Shown: piece by piece, positions 9,140-18,114 of the stretch
How positions within the stretch are numbered: position 1 is the first letter of the stretch
How the letters are laid out: each line of letters starts with the position of its first letter
Origin: Planctomycetota bacterium
GTDB lineage: Bacteria; Planctomycetota; UBA1135
DNA length: 64,000 nt
Direction: 5' to 3'
NCBI GenBank assembly: GCA_008501825.1
Contig: QQUA01000017.1
Span: 142,620-206,619, forward strand
The notes under the pieces: generated by a model
Seen by the model: the letters and a program-made list of their open reading frames with translations, nothing else
Told to the model about the DNA's origin: nothing
Database searches by the model: none
Position numbers and translations under genes: made by a program

Positions 9140-10156
9140 ATGCGCACCCTCCTGACCTCCACCCTCCTGCTGGCCGCCATCAGCCCGGCTGTTGCGCAGG
9201 AAGACCATTCCAGTAAATGGTTTGCAGATTTTGACCAAGCGGCCGCGGCAGCCAAGGAAGCAGGCAAAGACCTTTTCGTGGACTTCACCGGCTCCGATTG
9301 GTGCGGCTGGTGCATCAAACTTCACAAGGAAGTTTTCGATCACGATCCCTTCTACGCCCTAGAAAAGGATTTCGTGTTCGTCGCTCTGGATTACCCGCGT
9401 AGCGAAGAAGCCAAGGCCAAGGTCCCGAACCCGGACCGCAATCAGGAACTGGCGAAGAAGTACAAGATCCAGGGCTACCCCACCATCCTGTTGATGACCG
9501 CCGAAGGGGAAGTCTTCGGGACCACCGGCTACCGAGAAGGTGGACCGGAGAAGTACGTCGAATTCGTCAAGGAGTTGACGGTATCCGGCAAGAAAGCCTT
9601 GGCCGACGTCGCCCAGTTGAAAGCGGAATTTGAAAAGGCCGAAGACAAGGCGCCCATCGTCCGCAAAGCCTGTGATCTGTTGGAAAACCTGGCCAGTGGC
9701 GCTCCCGGCGGAAGCATTTTGGCCGGCATCGCCCGCCAAGGCCTGACCTTGGATCCGGAAAACAAGTCGGGCTTGCAAATGGCCGCCCTTCGCGCCTTGC
9801 TCAAGTCGGGCCAAGGCGAAGAAACGGATTTAGCCGCCGCGGAAAAGCTGGATGCCAAGAACGCCGAAGGCTTGATGGAATACGTGATTCAAGCCGCCAT
9901 GGGCAAGGTCCGGGATGAAACCAGTGCCAATGCCATGGTCGATCGCTTGCTGGCCTTCAAGAAATTGGAAAAGGTCCACGACAAGGAAATGATCCAAGGT
10001 ATGTGCGTCAACGCCGCCTACTGGTGCCACTCCGAAAAGATGTTGAATCGCCCTGAAGACGCCAAAGTCCTGGCCAAATGGGCCACGGAGTTAGGCGAAA
10101 TCCATGAAAGGATGGCTCCCGTGATTGAGCAAATCCTCGGCGAAGACATTTCCTGA
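9140..10156 (+). CDS. Secreted thioredoxin-fold protein (CGWC active site)
   Basis: 338 aa with a signal peptide (MRTLLTSTLLLAAISPAVAQ) and a thioredoxin domain at about 24-150. FVDFTGSDWCGWC carries the redox pair Cys55/Cys58, and QGYPTILLM is the cis-Pro segment. The rest (about 160-338) is helical and rich in Ala, Lys and Glu, with no motif I recognise; it may be a helical repeat scaffold. Likely a periplasmic disulfide/thiol protein similar to those often seen in Planctomycetota. It is monocistronic, with a strong hairpin after its stop. Confidence 0.88.
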   Translation: MRTLLTSTLLLAAISPAVAQEDHSSKWFADFDQAAAAAKEAGKDLFVDFTGSDWCGWCIKLHKEVFDHDPFYALEKDFVFVALDYPRSEEAKAKVPNPDRNQELAKKYKIQGYPTILLMTAEGEVFGTTGYREGGPEKYVEFVKELTVSGKKALADVAQLKAEFEKAEDKAPIVRKACDLLENLASGAPGGSILAGIARQGLTLDPENKSGLQMAALRALLKSGQGEETDLAAAEKLDAKNAEGLMEYVIQAAMGKVRDETSANAMVDRLLAFKKLEKVHDKEMIQGMCVNAAYWCHSEKMLNRPEDAKVLAKWATELGEIHERMAPVIEQILGEDIS

Positions 10157-10174
10157 TTCCTCACCTCATCACTT

Positions 10175-10218
10175 CAGCCGCCGGCCTTGACTGCGCCGGC
10201 GGCTGCTTTCATTTCTTC
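10175..10218 (+). terminator. Hairpin terminator after the thioredoxin-like gene
   Basis: An 11-bp perfect stem (CAGCCGCCGGC at 10175-10185 with GCCGGCGGCTG at 10195-10205, 9-base loop) is followed by a pyrimidine-rich CTTTCATTTCTTC tail. It sits between two convergent genes. Confidence 0.65.
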
Positions 10219-10969
10219 ATCGAGAGCTTGCGTTGGCAATCCTAGTTTTCAGCTCTTCCTTTCCCAATTCGACCAACAGTTTCTCTACGGCATGATGAGC
10301 GGCTAACAAAATTACGTTCAGGTCATCTCTTTTCCCTTTTTCTCCTCCGACTTCGGCGCCGCCTTCCCAACCGTCGGCCATCATATTTACGCCTATCTTC
10401 TTCGACTTAACTGAAAACATACCGGTACTTGAGCTGATTTGGCGATAACGGTTTTTCTTAGGCAGGAATTCCTCAATTGCCAAACCAACTTCTGCAGAAA
10501 TAGTAATCGGTTTATCTTCACCACTGATTTGGAATTCCTTCTCCTTCTTCAAATCAAATTTCGCGCCTCCGACCTGTTCAACGATCAAACTAACTAACTT
10601 GCACGATAAACGAAGCGGCGCTGCCGGAGTTCCCGTTTCCTTGTCTCCATCTTCAGCAAATAAATAGAGGGCTCCCGTATGAGGAGCCAAACGCCGCAAA
10701 CAACTTCCTAAGTACTCGGAGTATTCCGAGTTGGCTCCAAGGCCCTTCGGGTCTACAAATAAATCCGCATCAAATGGATTGATTTCAACCGAGGAAACCT
10801 CGAAAGTCTCCACTCCATCTAATTTTTTTTGATATTTTTTGTCAGAAACCGCCTGATCGACACTTTCGGTCACCTCACTAGGATTTAGGATCTCCCAATC
10901 TGAAAGCCCGCTGCAACTGCTCGCAAAAATCAAGAAACTCGAAGTGATTAAGATTTTCGAAAGTTCCAC
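10217..10969 (-). CDS. Orphan lipoprotein, function unknown
   Basis: 250 aa with a signal ending FASSC (Cys19 lipobox). The mature protein is Lys/Glu/Ser-rich, mixed alpha/beta, and has no motif I recognise. A central GALYLFAEDGDKE loop and a repeated style of beta-strand could belong to a CsgG/TolB-N-like fold, but this is a guess. Base composition is visibly more AT-rich than the genes on both sides (for example AATTTTTTTTGATATTTTTTG inside the gene), which could mean horizontal origin or relaxed selection. It is monocistronic, with convergent and tandem neighbours unrelated in function. Confidence 0.7.
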   Translation of the reverse strand: MELSKILITSSFLIFASSCSGLSDWEILNPSEVTESVDQAVSDKKYQKKLDGVETFEVSSVEINPFDADLFVDPKGLGANSEYSEYLGSCLRRLAPHTGALYLFAEDGDKETGTPAAPLRLSCKLVSLIVEQVGGAKFDLKKEKEFQISGEDKPITISAEVGLAIEEFLPKKNRYRQISSSTGMFSVKSKKIGVNMMADGWEGGAEVGGEKGKRDDLNVILLAAHHAVEKLLVELGKEELKTRIANASSR

Positions 10970-11210
10970 CTTTGGTACCTACTCTTTCTTGGCTCAGAAA
11001 CTGGAGTAGCGTCAATCTCTCACAAAATTAACGCAATGGAAGGACGGCCTCCCTTCAATCAGTCCAAACGTTTCGTTCTCCACCAGCCGCCATAAAAATA
11101 TCTTCTTAACTCATAATCTGAGATTGGACAGGCAATTCGACCTGTTCCACTCCCAAAAAACTACAAATGGATATTATTGCCAGTTTGATTCAGTCGATAT
11201 TCCGTGAAAC
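10970..11210. other. Intergenic gap without a recognisable gene
   Basis: AT-rich stretch between the orphan lipoprotein and the subtilase terminator. No ORF with coding character, no tRNA-like cloverleaf and no convincing promoter hexamer pair were found. It presumably holds the promoter of the lipoprotein gene near 10980-11030. Confidence 0.4.
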
Positions 11211-11273
11211 AAAAAACGGGCGACTACCCCTCGAGGTCTCTGCAAGAGGCCGGGGAGAGAGGGGCAGCCGCCC
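11211..11273 (-). terminator. Strong intrinsic terminator of the subtilase gene
   Basis: On the minus strand a 15-bp stem (GGGCGGCTGCCCCTC with GAGGGGTAGTCGCCC, two G-U pairs, no mismatch; 11218-11232 and 11259-11273) is followed by CGTTTTTT. The 26-base interior contains a further short complementary pair (GGTCTCT with AGAGGCC), so the whole can fold as one long hairpin. It begins about 30 bases after the stop codon. Confidence 0.8.
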
Positions 11274-11303
11274 TAAGGGATCCTTTCCGATGGGAGGCCG
11301 TAC

Positions 11304-13268
11304 CTAGTAGGCGGCCACCAAAGCGAAACCTTGCGGGCCGACCGGGACGTCGGCACCAATGATTTCGATGGTCCAATTTCCGGAAACCGGATTGGCCACG
11401 TTCACCGTTTCCAAGGTGTTGCGGGGATCGAACTTGGTCGGGTTGGCATTGGATTCACCGCCGGAAGTGCTCAGCAAATTGCCGTGGTAGACCGTGCCGT
11501 TCGGCGACACAACTCTCAAGTTCAAGTTGTTCACCACCGGAGCGGCGGCACCGGCGGCGCCAGGCTCGTCGGCAAAGGCGAGAGTGATGCGCAAATCGCT
11601 ACCGCCTTGCACGTTCAAGGGAAAACTTTGAGTTTGTCCCTGACTGAGACCGCTGTTGTGCCGAACGTCCTGAACCCAAAGTTTGCGAGCATCGCCGGAA
11701 AAGAACATCGAGTTATCCAACAGGATCCGCCCCCAGCCTTCCCGGTAACTCGGGTAGCCGGATTCGGCGGTCATGTCGACGGCGCTGTTGGCCATCATCG
11801 CCCGCATCAGCGAACCGCTGGGAGTGAAGGCGTTGCCGGCATTGGCGGCGCCGCTCGGGTAGAAACCGTCCTCGAAGTACTGCTTCACCAAGGCGCAGGC
11901 GCCGGCAACCACCGGGCAAGCCATGGAAGTTCCGCACATGCTGCGAGTGCCGCAGGAAGCGGTCGAGGCGGAGAAGGTGGAGCAACCCGGGGCGTACACT
12001 TCCGGCTTCAAGCGGCCGTCCTGAGTCGGCCCGGCGCCGCCGGTGCCATGACGATCCTGGTTGCTGCGATCGGTAGCTCCCACGGCCAGGCAAGATTTAG
12101 CGTTCTCCGGGTTCTTCAAACTTCCGCCGTTGGTTACGGCGAACAACACGACAGCTTCCTCCTGGTCGTGGCTGTAGGCATCGATGCCGCGGCAGCGAGT
12201 GTCGTAATTGGTGGTCCAGTCATTCCCCCAGGAATTGGTGTGAATGCGGGCTCCCTTGCCGTAAGCCTCCAGCAAGGCCGATTCCATTTGGCTCGCCGAC
12301 GGCGTGTAGGAATGGTGAATCAAGAAAGCCAAAGGCGCCATCCCGATCCGGTAAATGCTGCCGTTGACCGGTTGACTGTTGCCCGCCGCCGAACCGGCGG
12401 TGTGGGTTCCATGAGAATCGCCGCCGCCGGAACTGCTCCACCACTTGATCTTTCGGTGAGCGGCACCGGGAGCCACGCCGGTCGGATCGTCGAAATAGCA
12501 GCTTGATTCTTGGATGCGGCCGTCCATGTGGCCGATCGCCACATTTTCTCCCAAGATGCCTTGCTGCCAGATTTTCAAGTCATTGTTGCGATTGGTTTGA
12601 ATGACCCAGCGGGACTTGTCGTTCCGCATCACCGTCGGGGCATCCTCTTCCAGCCAACGAATCGCCGGGTTTTGCGACAGAGACACCACCTGCTGCGGAT
12701 CAATGCGAATCATCGCCTGTTGGTAGCGGCCGTTGGCGGTCACCTCGACGATTTCCAAATCGCGAGCCCGAAGGCCTTGCTCTTGCAACAGCGGATCCTG
12801 ATCGGGCCAAAACTCGACAACGACCAGCAGGCGTCCTTCAGGATCGTCCTGGCCGCTTTGGTATTTGCCGAGGTTCGGGTCCACCTTGAAGTAAGGATGA
12901 ACCGGCACAACGGCTTGGGCAGCTTCACGAACCGCGGCCAATGCGGAAGCCGGCAGTTTAGCTTCGAATGCGTTGTGGGGAACGTAATCGAAAACTTGTC
13001 CGCCCAACTCTTCCACCTCGCCCCTCAACTGGTGATAGGTCTCGGGAGAAGCTTGGACGTAGAAATATCCGGCTTCGATGGCTTGTTCCGCATCGAGCTT
13101 TAAGGCCGCAGGAACGGCGGGAGCGGCTTTTTGGGTATCCCAACTGGCCGCTTTTAAAACCAGCCGGGTTGGTTCCGCCCGGCGATCGGTTTTGTCCAAC
13201 GGAAGTAATGCCGGATCTTGGGGAACAGCCCAGGCGGCAAAACTAAGTGCGAGCAGGGTTAGGCTCAT
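11304..13268 (-). CDS. Secreted subtilisin-like serine peptidase (S8) with C-terminal beta-sandwich
   Basis: 654 aa. Signal peptide to about residue 18, then a propeptide-like region to about 225. The S8 triad is visible as Asp249 (AIGHMDG), His286 (GDSHGTHTAG) and Ser448 (CGTSMACPVVAG), with Asn380 (FAVTNGG) as the oxyanion-hole residue. From about 545 a beta-rich domain (LRITLAFADEP ... GNWTIEIIGADV) resembles the proprotein-convertase P-like domain often attached to secreted subtilases. Expected to degrade protein outside the cell or in the periplasm. It lies downstream of the LytTR regulator gene on the same strand, but a 186-base gap suggests its own promoter. A strong terminator follows. 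Confidence 0.93.
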   Translation of the reverse strand: MSLTLLALSFAAWAVPQDPALLPLDKTDRRAEPTRLVLKAASWDTQKAAPAVPAALKLDAEQAIEAGYFYVQASPETYHQLRGEVEELGGQVFDYVPHNAFEAKLPASALAAVREAAQAVVPVHPYFKVDPNLGKYQSGQDDPEGRLLVVVEFWPDQDPLLQEQGLRARDLEIVEVTANGRYQQAMIRIDPQQVVSLSQNPAIRWLEEDAPTVMRNDKSRWVIQTNRNNDLKIWQQGILGENVAIGHMDGRIQESSCYFDDPTGVAPGAAHRKIKWWSSSGGGDSHGTHTAGSAAGNSQPVNGSIYRIGMAPLAFLIHHSYTPSASQMESALLEAYGKGARIHTNSWGNDWTTNYDTRCRGIDAYSHDQEEAVVLFAVTNGGSLKNPENAKSCLAVGATDRSNQDRHGTGGAGPTQDGRLKPEVYAPGCSTFSASTASCGTRSMCGTSMACPVVAGACALVKQYFEDGFYPSGAANAGNAFTPSGSLMRAMMANSAVDMTAESGYPSYREGWGRILLDNSMFFSGDARKLWVQDVRHNSGLSQGQTQSFPLNVQGGSDLRITLAFADEPGAAGAAAPVVNNLNLRVVSPNGTVYHGNLLSTSGGESNANPTKFDPRNTLETVNVANPVSGNWTIEIIGADVPVGPQGFALVAAY

Positions 13269-13454
13269 GAGATTGATTGGGGATGGTGTGGAACGTGGGG
13301 GGCTTTGAGGGATCGCCAGGATCCCTATCTCCCTAGGTGTATCCGCTAAATCCGGCCGGATTCAGGGCCTGGGGTTAAGCCGGGGATATCCGGGACCAAG
13401 CTGGCTGGAAGTGGGATAAAGCTGGAGCGGAAAGGGGCCGTTCGGTTTCGAAAT

Positions 13455-14231
13455 TCAATTCCCCGGCTCGAATTGCCGGATCAACTCGTCTCGATAGGTT
13501 CGACCGAGAGGCAACTTAGTACCATCTTGCAAAGCCACATAAGCCTCAGATCCAGCCCCGCCTGGGTGAATTTCTCGCAAAAATTTCAAATTAACCAAAA
13601 AGGATCGGTGCACCCTTCCAAAGCCGATGCCATGCAATCGTTCGGTCATACCGGTCATGGTTTCCCGGATCAAATAGGTCTGATTTCCGCTGTGGAGTTT
13701 TAAATAATTGCCTGCGGCTTCGATCCACTGCAATTGTTCCGGTTCTAAAAGAAGAAGAGTGTCCACGCATTTGAACAACAAACGGTCGCCGCCGGCGCCG
13801 TCCGCCCGCAAGTGCTTCATAAAATTACCCTGTGCCGGGTCTTCCCCGTTTCGGCGCTTTTCTTCCACCCGTCGAACGACCTTGTCCAAAGATCTTTGAA
13901 AACGCTCGGGATCGACCGGTTTCAGCAAATAATCCAGAGCGAAGTAATCGAAAGCGGTTAAGGCATGTTGATCGTAGGCGGTCACCATCACCGCCAATGG
14001 GGCTTGATCTCCCAAGGCTTCCAATACCTCAAAACCGTCCACTTCCGGCATGTGAATATCCAGAAAGACCACATCCGCGGCTTGCTTTTGTAAACAACGA
14101 ATGGCCTGTTCTCCCCCCTCGCATTCGAACAGGATTTGGAATCGAGAATCGTGTTTCAAGCCTTCCCGAACGGCGGCGCGTCCAAGAGGTTCGTCATCGA
14201 CGATGACGCAAGTAATCGGAGTCTGGTTCAT
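13455..14231 (-). CDS. LytTR-family response regulator
   Basis: 258 aa. The receiver domain (1-120) has the acidic pair DD at 12-13, phosphoacceptor Asp58 (VVFLDIHMPEVDGFE) and Lys in the LLKPVDPERF block. Residues from about 155 to 258 carry the LytTR DNA-binding domain (LLLLEPEQLQWIEAAGNYLKLH ... GRVHRSFLVNLKFLREI). The gene follows its sensor kinase with 21 bases between them. LytTR regulators usually control secreted or surface products, which makes the subtilase immediately downstream a reasonable, untested target. Confidence 0.93.
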   Translation of the reverse strand: MNQTPITCVIVDDEPLGRAAVREGLKHDSRFQILFECEGGEQAIRCLQKQAADVVFLDIHMPEVDGFEVLEALGDQAPLAVMVTAYDQHALTAFDYFALDYLLKPVDPERFQRSLDKVVRRVEEKRRNGEDPAQGNFMKHLRADGAGGDRLLFKCVDTLLLLEPEQLQWIEAAGNYLKLHSGNQTYLIRETMTGMTERLHGIGFGRVHRSFLVNLKFLREIHPGGAGSEAYVALQDGTKLPLGRTYRDELIRQFEPGN

Positions 14232-14252
14232 TGGCTCATCAAGCTTCTTCCT

Positions 14253-15542
14253 TCAGGAATTGCTTCCTTCCCCATGGGGCTCTTCTCGATAAAAAGGAAG
14301 GCGAAGCCGGCAACGGACGCCACCCTCCTGGCGATTTTCAATTTCCAAAGTTCCCGCCTCGCCGTAAAGCTGCCGCAGGCGACTGCGGGTATTGGACAGG
14401 CCGACACCGAATTCGGGTATGGACCCTTGGAAACCATTGCCATTGTCCAAAACTTCCAACTGAAGGATTTGCCGATCGACGCCGGCAACGCCGGCAAGGA
14501 TGTGAATGGCACAAGGTCGCGCGGTTCGCTCCACTCCATGAACCACCGCGTTTTCCACAAGCGGCTGCAAACAACGGGCCGGGACCATGGAATCCAGCGG
14601 CGCTTCACTTTCCACCTTCACCTGCAAGCGGGACCCGAACCGAATCTCCTGAATCTGCAAATACAGCTTCACAAAGGCAAGCTCCTGGTCTAAGCGAACT
14701 TCCTGCCGATTCATGCTTTGCAAGGAAAGGCGCAATAAGTCAGCCAGCTTTTGCAGCATCTGCCTGGCCGCCTTCGGATCAATGCCGATCAAAGTGCCGA
14801 TGCCGTTCAGGGAATTGAACAGGAAATGGGGATTCAGTTGCATTTGCAATCCCCGCCACTGAGCTTTGGCCAATTCGGATTGCAATTCCAATTCCCGTGT
14901 TCGTCTGCGGCTATTGGTTCGAAAAGCCATCAAGCCTTGCAACAATCCGGTCATGGCCAGATAAATCATGAAATCGGAAGTCACCCCGGCCCAGCGAAAG
15001 AACTCCGCCATGCTGAGGTCCTCTTCTTCCAAGGGAATGATCTCGCCCTCTCCGACTTCCAAATCGTTTTCCGTGATATCTCCCAGGGCGCCTTCCGAGA
15101 AATCAGCTTCCGCCTCCGCAGGTCCGTCGGAACAAGGGCCTTCCGGGTGAGGCACCCAAGTCACCAGCACGAAACTCATCAGAAAAACCAAGCCAGCGAA
15201 AGAAACTGCGGCAACTAGGTGGGAGAAGAAAGGCAACCAAGGCTTGGCCCCGGCCCGAAACCGCATCCTCAAATTCATCCAGACCAAAGGGAAAGCCAAG
15301 ATCCACCAAGGGGCCCAGGGCATCAGAGCGTGATACCAAAGCCAAGCCACGGAGAGGTCGGCATCGTTGTGAGCCCAAAACTCCACCAGGGACAGGCAAT
15401 CCATCATCCCCAACAGGACGAACACCAACAAGACTCCGAGACTCAGGGGCCAAAACGGCAAGACTGCCCCCGCGATCGGAGTCGGTAAGCCTGGCTCCGT
15501 GGCTAAATTCGGCAGAGTGGTGGTTGCGGATCGCGGTTGCAA
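14253..15542 (-). CDS. LytS/YpdA-type sensor histidine kinase (His_kinase family)
   Basis: 429 aa read from a TTG start at 15542; GAGG about 8 bases upstream supports it, and no early ATG exists in frame. Four or five membrane helices span about 28-205. A His_kinase domain follows with LQMQLNPHFLFNSLNGIG (phospho-acceptor His239) and the ATPase N/G boxes VENAVVHG and LDNGNGFQ ... GVGLSNTRSRL. Between two helices lies a very acidic loop (about 131-180, with EAEAD, ENDLEVGEGE and PLEEEDL) that probably faces the periplasm and could bind cations or a basic ligand. It pairs with the LytTR regulator downstream. Confidence 0.9.
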   Translation of the reverse strand: MQPRSATTTLPNLATEPGLPTPIAGAVLPFWPLSLGVLLVFVLLGMMDCLSLVEFWAHNDADLSVAWLWYHALMPWAPWWILAFPLVWMNLRMRFRAGAKPWLPFFSHLVAAVSFAGLVFLMSFVLVTWVPHPEGPCSDGPAEAEADFSEGALGDITENDLEVGEGEIIPLEEEDLSMAEFFRWAGVTSDFMIYLAMTGLLQGLMAFRTNSRRRTRELELQSELAKAQWRGLQMQLNPHFLFNSLNGIGTLIGIDPKAARQMLQKLADLLRLSLQSMNRQEVRLDQELAFVKLYLQIQEIRFGSRLQVKVESEAPLDSMVPARCLQPLVENAVVHGVERTARPCAIHILAGVAGVDRQILQLEVLDNGNGFQGSIPEFGVGLSNTRSRLRQLYGEAGTLEIENRQEGGVRCRLRLPFYREEPHGEGSNS

Positions 15543-15671
15543 ATCAGGACCTCAGGGAATCGCTAAGTCTATTCTCCCTTCACAAGCGCCTTGAAAACGG
15601 TGGCCGGGGCGGAAAAAGGAATGGTTGGGATGAACGTCGCTCCCCTCGGGTTAAAGTCTGCCAAGGCTCGC

Positions 15672-16873
15672 TCAAAAATCCAATCGGCGGACACCGGCCG
15701 CCGGCCGGGTGCGAAAGGCCCGGGGGATTCGTCCGGTTTTCTTTTCATATCGCCTTTGCAATTCCTGTTGCACCGCGGCCGCCGCTCCACTTTGTACTAA
15801 ATGGAGGGTGCAACCGCCAAAGCCACCACCGGTCATGCGACTCCCCCACACCCCCCGTGCCGGTCCGAGCTCCGCCGCATTGTCCACCAGGAAATCCAAG
15901 GCTTCGCAACTGACTTCGTAATCCCGACGGAGAGATTCGTGGCTTTCTAACAAGAGTTGCCCGAGGACGGCAAAGTCACGATGACGCAGTTTCTCCGCCG
16001 CCGTTTGGGTCCGGCGGATTTCGCTGACCACGTGGCGGACCCGGGGAAGCAGTTCCGGCCTAAGCGGAAGGCTATTCAGATCTTGCTCCGGTTGGTCGGC
16101 CAGCTCTCGCAACGAAGCCAAGCCCAGCCTCGAGGCGGCGGCCTGGCAGTCTTGCCGTCGCCGAGCGTATTCCCCCGAAGCCAGAGCATGCTGCACTCCG
16201 GTATCGACCACCAACAGTTCGGCGTTCTTGGTCAGACCCTCGCCGGCAGTCTCAGCCGAGGGTCCAAATGGAAGAAAGTCGGTTTTCTGAGAACGACAGT
16301 CCAAACGCAACACCTGGTCCGCCTAGCCAGGGTTACCGCGAACTGGTCCATGATCCCGCAGGGCACGCCGGCAAACTGATGCTCGGCCTGCTGGCAAAGC
16401 AGAGCCTTGGCTTTCGGCTCCAAAGATCGCTCCGTAACCGTCTCCAACAAGGTGGCCATCGCCACCTCCAAAGCCGCGCTGGAGCTAAGCCCCCCTCCCG
16501 TAGGGAGATCCGCCTCGACCCACAATTGAAGACCGGGTAAGGGCTGGCGAATCCTCTGTTGGAAAAGAACCGCCACCCCGGCCAGGTACCTGCCCCAAAA
16601 TGGCTCGGATTGTGGCGAACAAAACGCCATGGCTGCATCCCAGCTCTGGTCCGCAGCGGCGCTGGCGGCCAGCAAGCGGCCCTCGGGCCCGGGACCGGCG
16701 GCCAGCACCACGTGCCGGTCCACTGCCGCGGGCAGCACCAAACCGCCGTTGTAGTCGACGTGTTCGCCGATCAAATTCACCCGGCCGGGTGCGGCGATCA
16801 GCCACTCGGCTTGGCTCCGATAACGCCGCCGGTAGCCCTGCAGGCCACGATCTGCCAGAGACGCCAAGGTCAT
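15672..16873 (-). pseudogene. galK: Galactokinase interrupted by one frameshift
   Basis: Two overlapping reading frames together make a complete galactokinase. The N-terminal part has GRVNLIGEHVDYNGG (sugar-binding signature), LPTGGGLSSSAALE (ATP-binding GHMP motif) and CGIMDQFAV. The C-terminal part starts in another frame at LRLDCRSQ and ends with GSRMTGGGFGGCT (GHMP motif 3). The break is at about 16324, in ...CTGGCT-AGGCGGACCAG..., where the first frame runs off into RRTRCC and the second meets TAG. Adding a single C (CTGGCTCAGGCG) gives LAQADQVLRLDC and a 400-aa protein from ATG 16873, exactly the family length (an ATG at 16894 would add 7 residues). Either a recent loss of the Leloir entry step or a consensus error. 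No galT or galE lies nearby. Confidence 0.88.
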
Positions 16874-16958
16874 GGAGGTCAAGCTTCCCGCCAATCATTT
16901 CTCCTTGCAAGGAGCCAACAGAATTCGGCTCAGAAGCGGGCAGGGCTATCCTGCCGGC

Positions 16959-18104
16959 ATGAAGCGCGTACTCATCCTAGGAGGCGGCATGGTCGGCGCT
17001 GCCATGGCCATGGACCTGGCGGCGGAAGCCGATTTGGAGGTGACCGTGGCCGACCGCGACGCCGATCGCTTACAGACCTTGGCAGCCCGATTTGGAGTGG
17101 CCACGGTGCAGGCCGACCTTGGCGATCCTGACCGCTTGCGAAAGCTTGCCGGGCAGGCGGATGTGATCCTTGGCGCGTTGTCCTCGGTCATTGGCTTACA
17201 AAGCTTGCAAGCGGTATTGGAAGCGGGCCGCGACTACGTCGACATCAGCTTCATGCCGGAGGATCCGACCACCCTGCACGCTTTGGCCCAAGAACGCGGC
17301 GCCTGTGCCGTCGTCGATTGCGGAGTCGCACCCGGTCTCAGCAATATGCTGTGCGGCTTCGCGGCAGCTTCGATGCAACCCTGCGAAAAACTGCGCATTT
17401 TCGTCGGCGGATTGCCGGCCGAGCGAAGCTGGCCCTATGAATATAGGGCCGGTTTCGCGCCATCCGACGTGATTGAAGAATACGTTCGTCCCGCCCGCCA
17501 AGTGGAGAACGGAAAGGTCGTGGTTTATCCGGCCTTGTCCGGAGTGGAAAGGTTGGAATTTCCGGATCTGGGCACCCTCGAAGCCTTTCACACCGATGGC
17601 TTGCGCAGCTTGATTCAAAGCCTAGAGGTTCCGGACATGCAAGAAAAAACCATGAGATATCCGGGCCATGCCGCTTTGATGGAATCCTTCCGCGAAACCG
17701 GCTTGTTCAGTCCAAAGGAAATCCAATTGCCATCCGGAGATAAAGTCACTCCTTTGGAAATGACTTCGACTTTGATGTTTCCGAAGTGGGAATTTCAACC
17801 GGGAGAAGTGGACATCACCGTTTTGCGGGTCCAGGCGCAAGGCGTCTCTCAAGGACGGCAGATTCAATGGCAATGGGACCTTCACGACCGGATGGATCCG
17901 ACCACCGGTTTTCGTTCCATGTCCCGAACCACCGCCTTTCCCGCCACCGCCATGGCCCGATTGCTATTGTCGAAAAAGTGGCACCGCCCCGGGGTTCATC
18001 CGCCCGAAATCCCGGCTCAAGAAACCGGCGTGATGGAGGAAATCTTGACGGCTTTGAAGGCCCGAGGAATTTCCATTCGCAAACAGGAGCAAACACTCGA
18101 ATAA
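16959..18104 (+). CDS. Saccharopine-dehydrogenase-family oxidoreductase (lysine-dehydrogenase-like)
   Basis: 381 aa from ATG 16959, which puts the Rossmann motif LILGGGMVG at residues 5-13; a longer in-frame start at 16872 has no such context. VADRD follows the second strand, and YVDISFMPEDP and VVDCGVAPGLSNMLCGF match the saccharopine dehydrogenase/L-lysine 6-dehydrogenase (LysDH-like) group. Expected to be an NAD(P)-dependent amino-acid oxidoreductase in the cytoplasm; the exact substrate is inferred only from family resemblance. The gene is divergent from galK. The ANKH/MATE-like paralog starts 10 bases after its stop, so the two are probably one operon, which makes a metabolite-export role for the latter conceivable. 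Confidence 0.82.
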   Translation: MKRVLILGGGMVGAAMAMDLAAEADLEVTVADRDADRLQTLAARFGVATVQADLGDPDRLRKLAGQADVILGALSSVIGLQSLQAVLEAGRDYVDISFMPEDPTTLHALAQERGACAVVDCGVAPGLSNMLCGFAAASMQPCEKLRIFVGGLPAERSWPYEYRAGFAPSDVIEEYVRPARQVENGKVVVYPALSGVERLEFPDLGTLEAFHTDGLRSLIQSLEVPDMQEKTMRYPGHAALMESFRETGLFSPKEIQLPSGDKVTPLEMTSTLMFPKWEFQPGEVDITVLRVQAQGVSQGRQIQWQWDLHDRMDPTTGFRSMSRTTAFPATAMARLLLSKKWHRPGVHPPEIPAQETGVMEEILTALKARGISIRKQEQTLE

Positions 18105-18114
18105 CTTTCGGGGC

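Noticed and set aside
7510..9216. 568-aa plus-strand ORF over the sulfatase and VOC genes
   Set aside because: It is the antisense shadow of two well-supported minus-strand genes and has no family features or ribosome-binding site.
11331..12506. 391-aa plus-strand ORF opposite the subtilase
   Set aside because: Gly/His/Val-rich translation typical of an antisense frame; the subtilase triad on the other strand is unambiguous.
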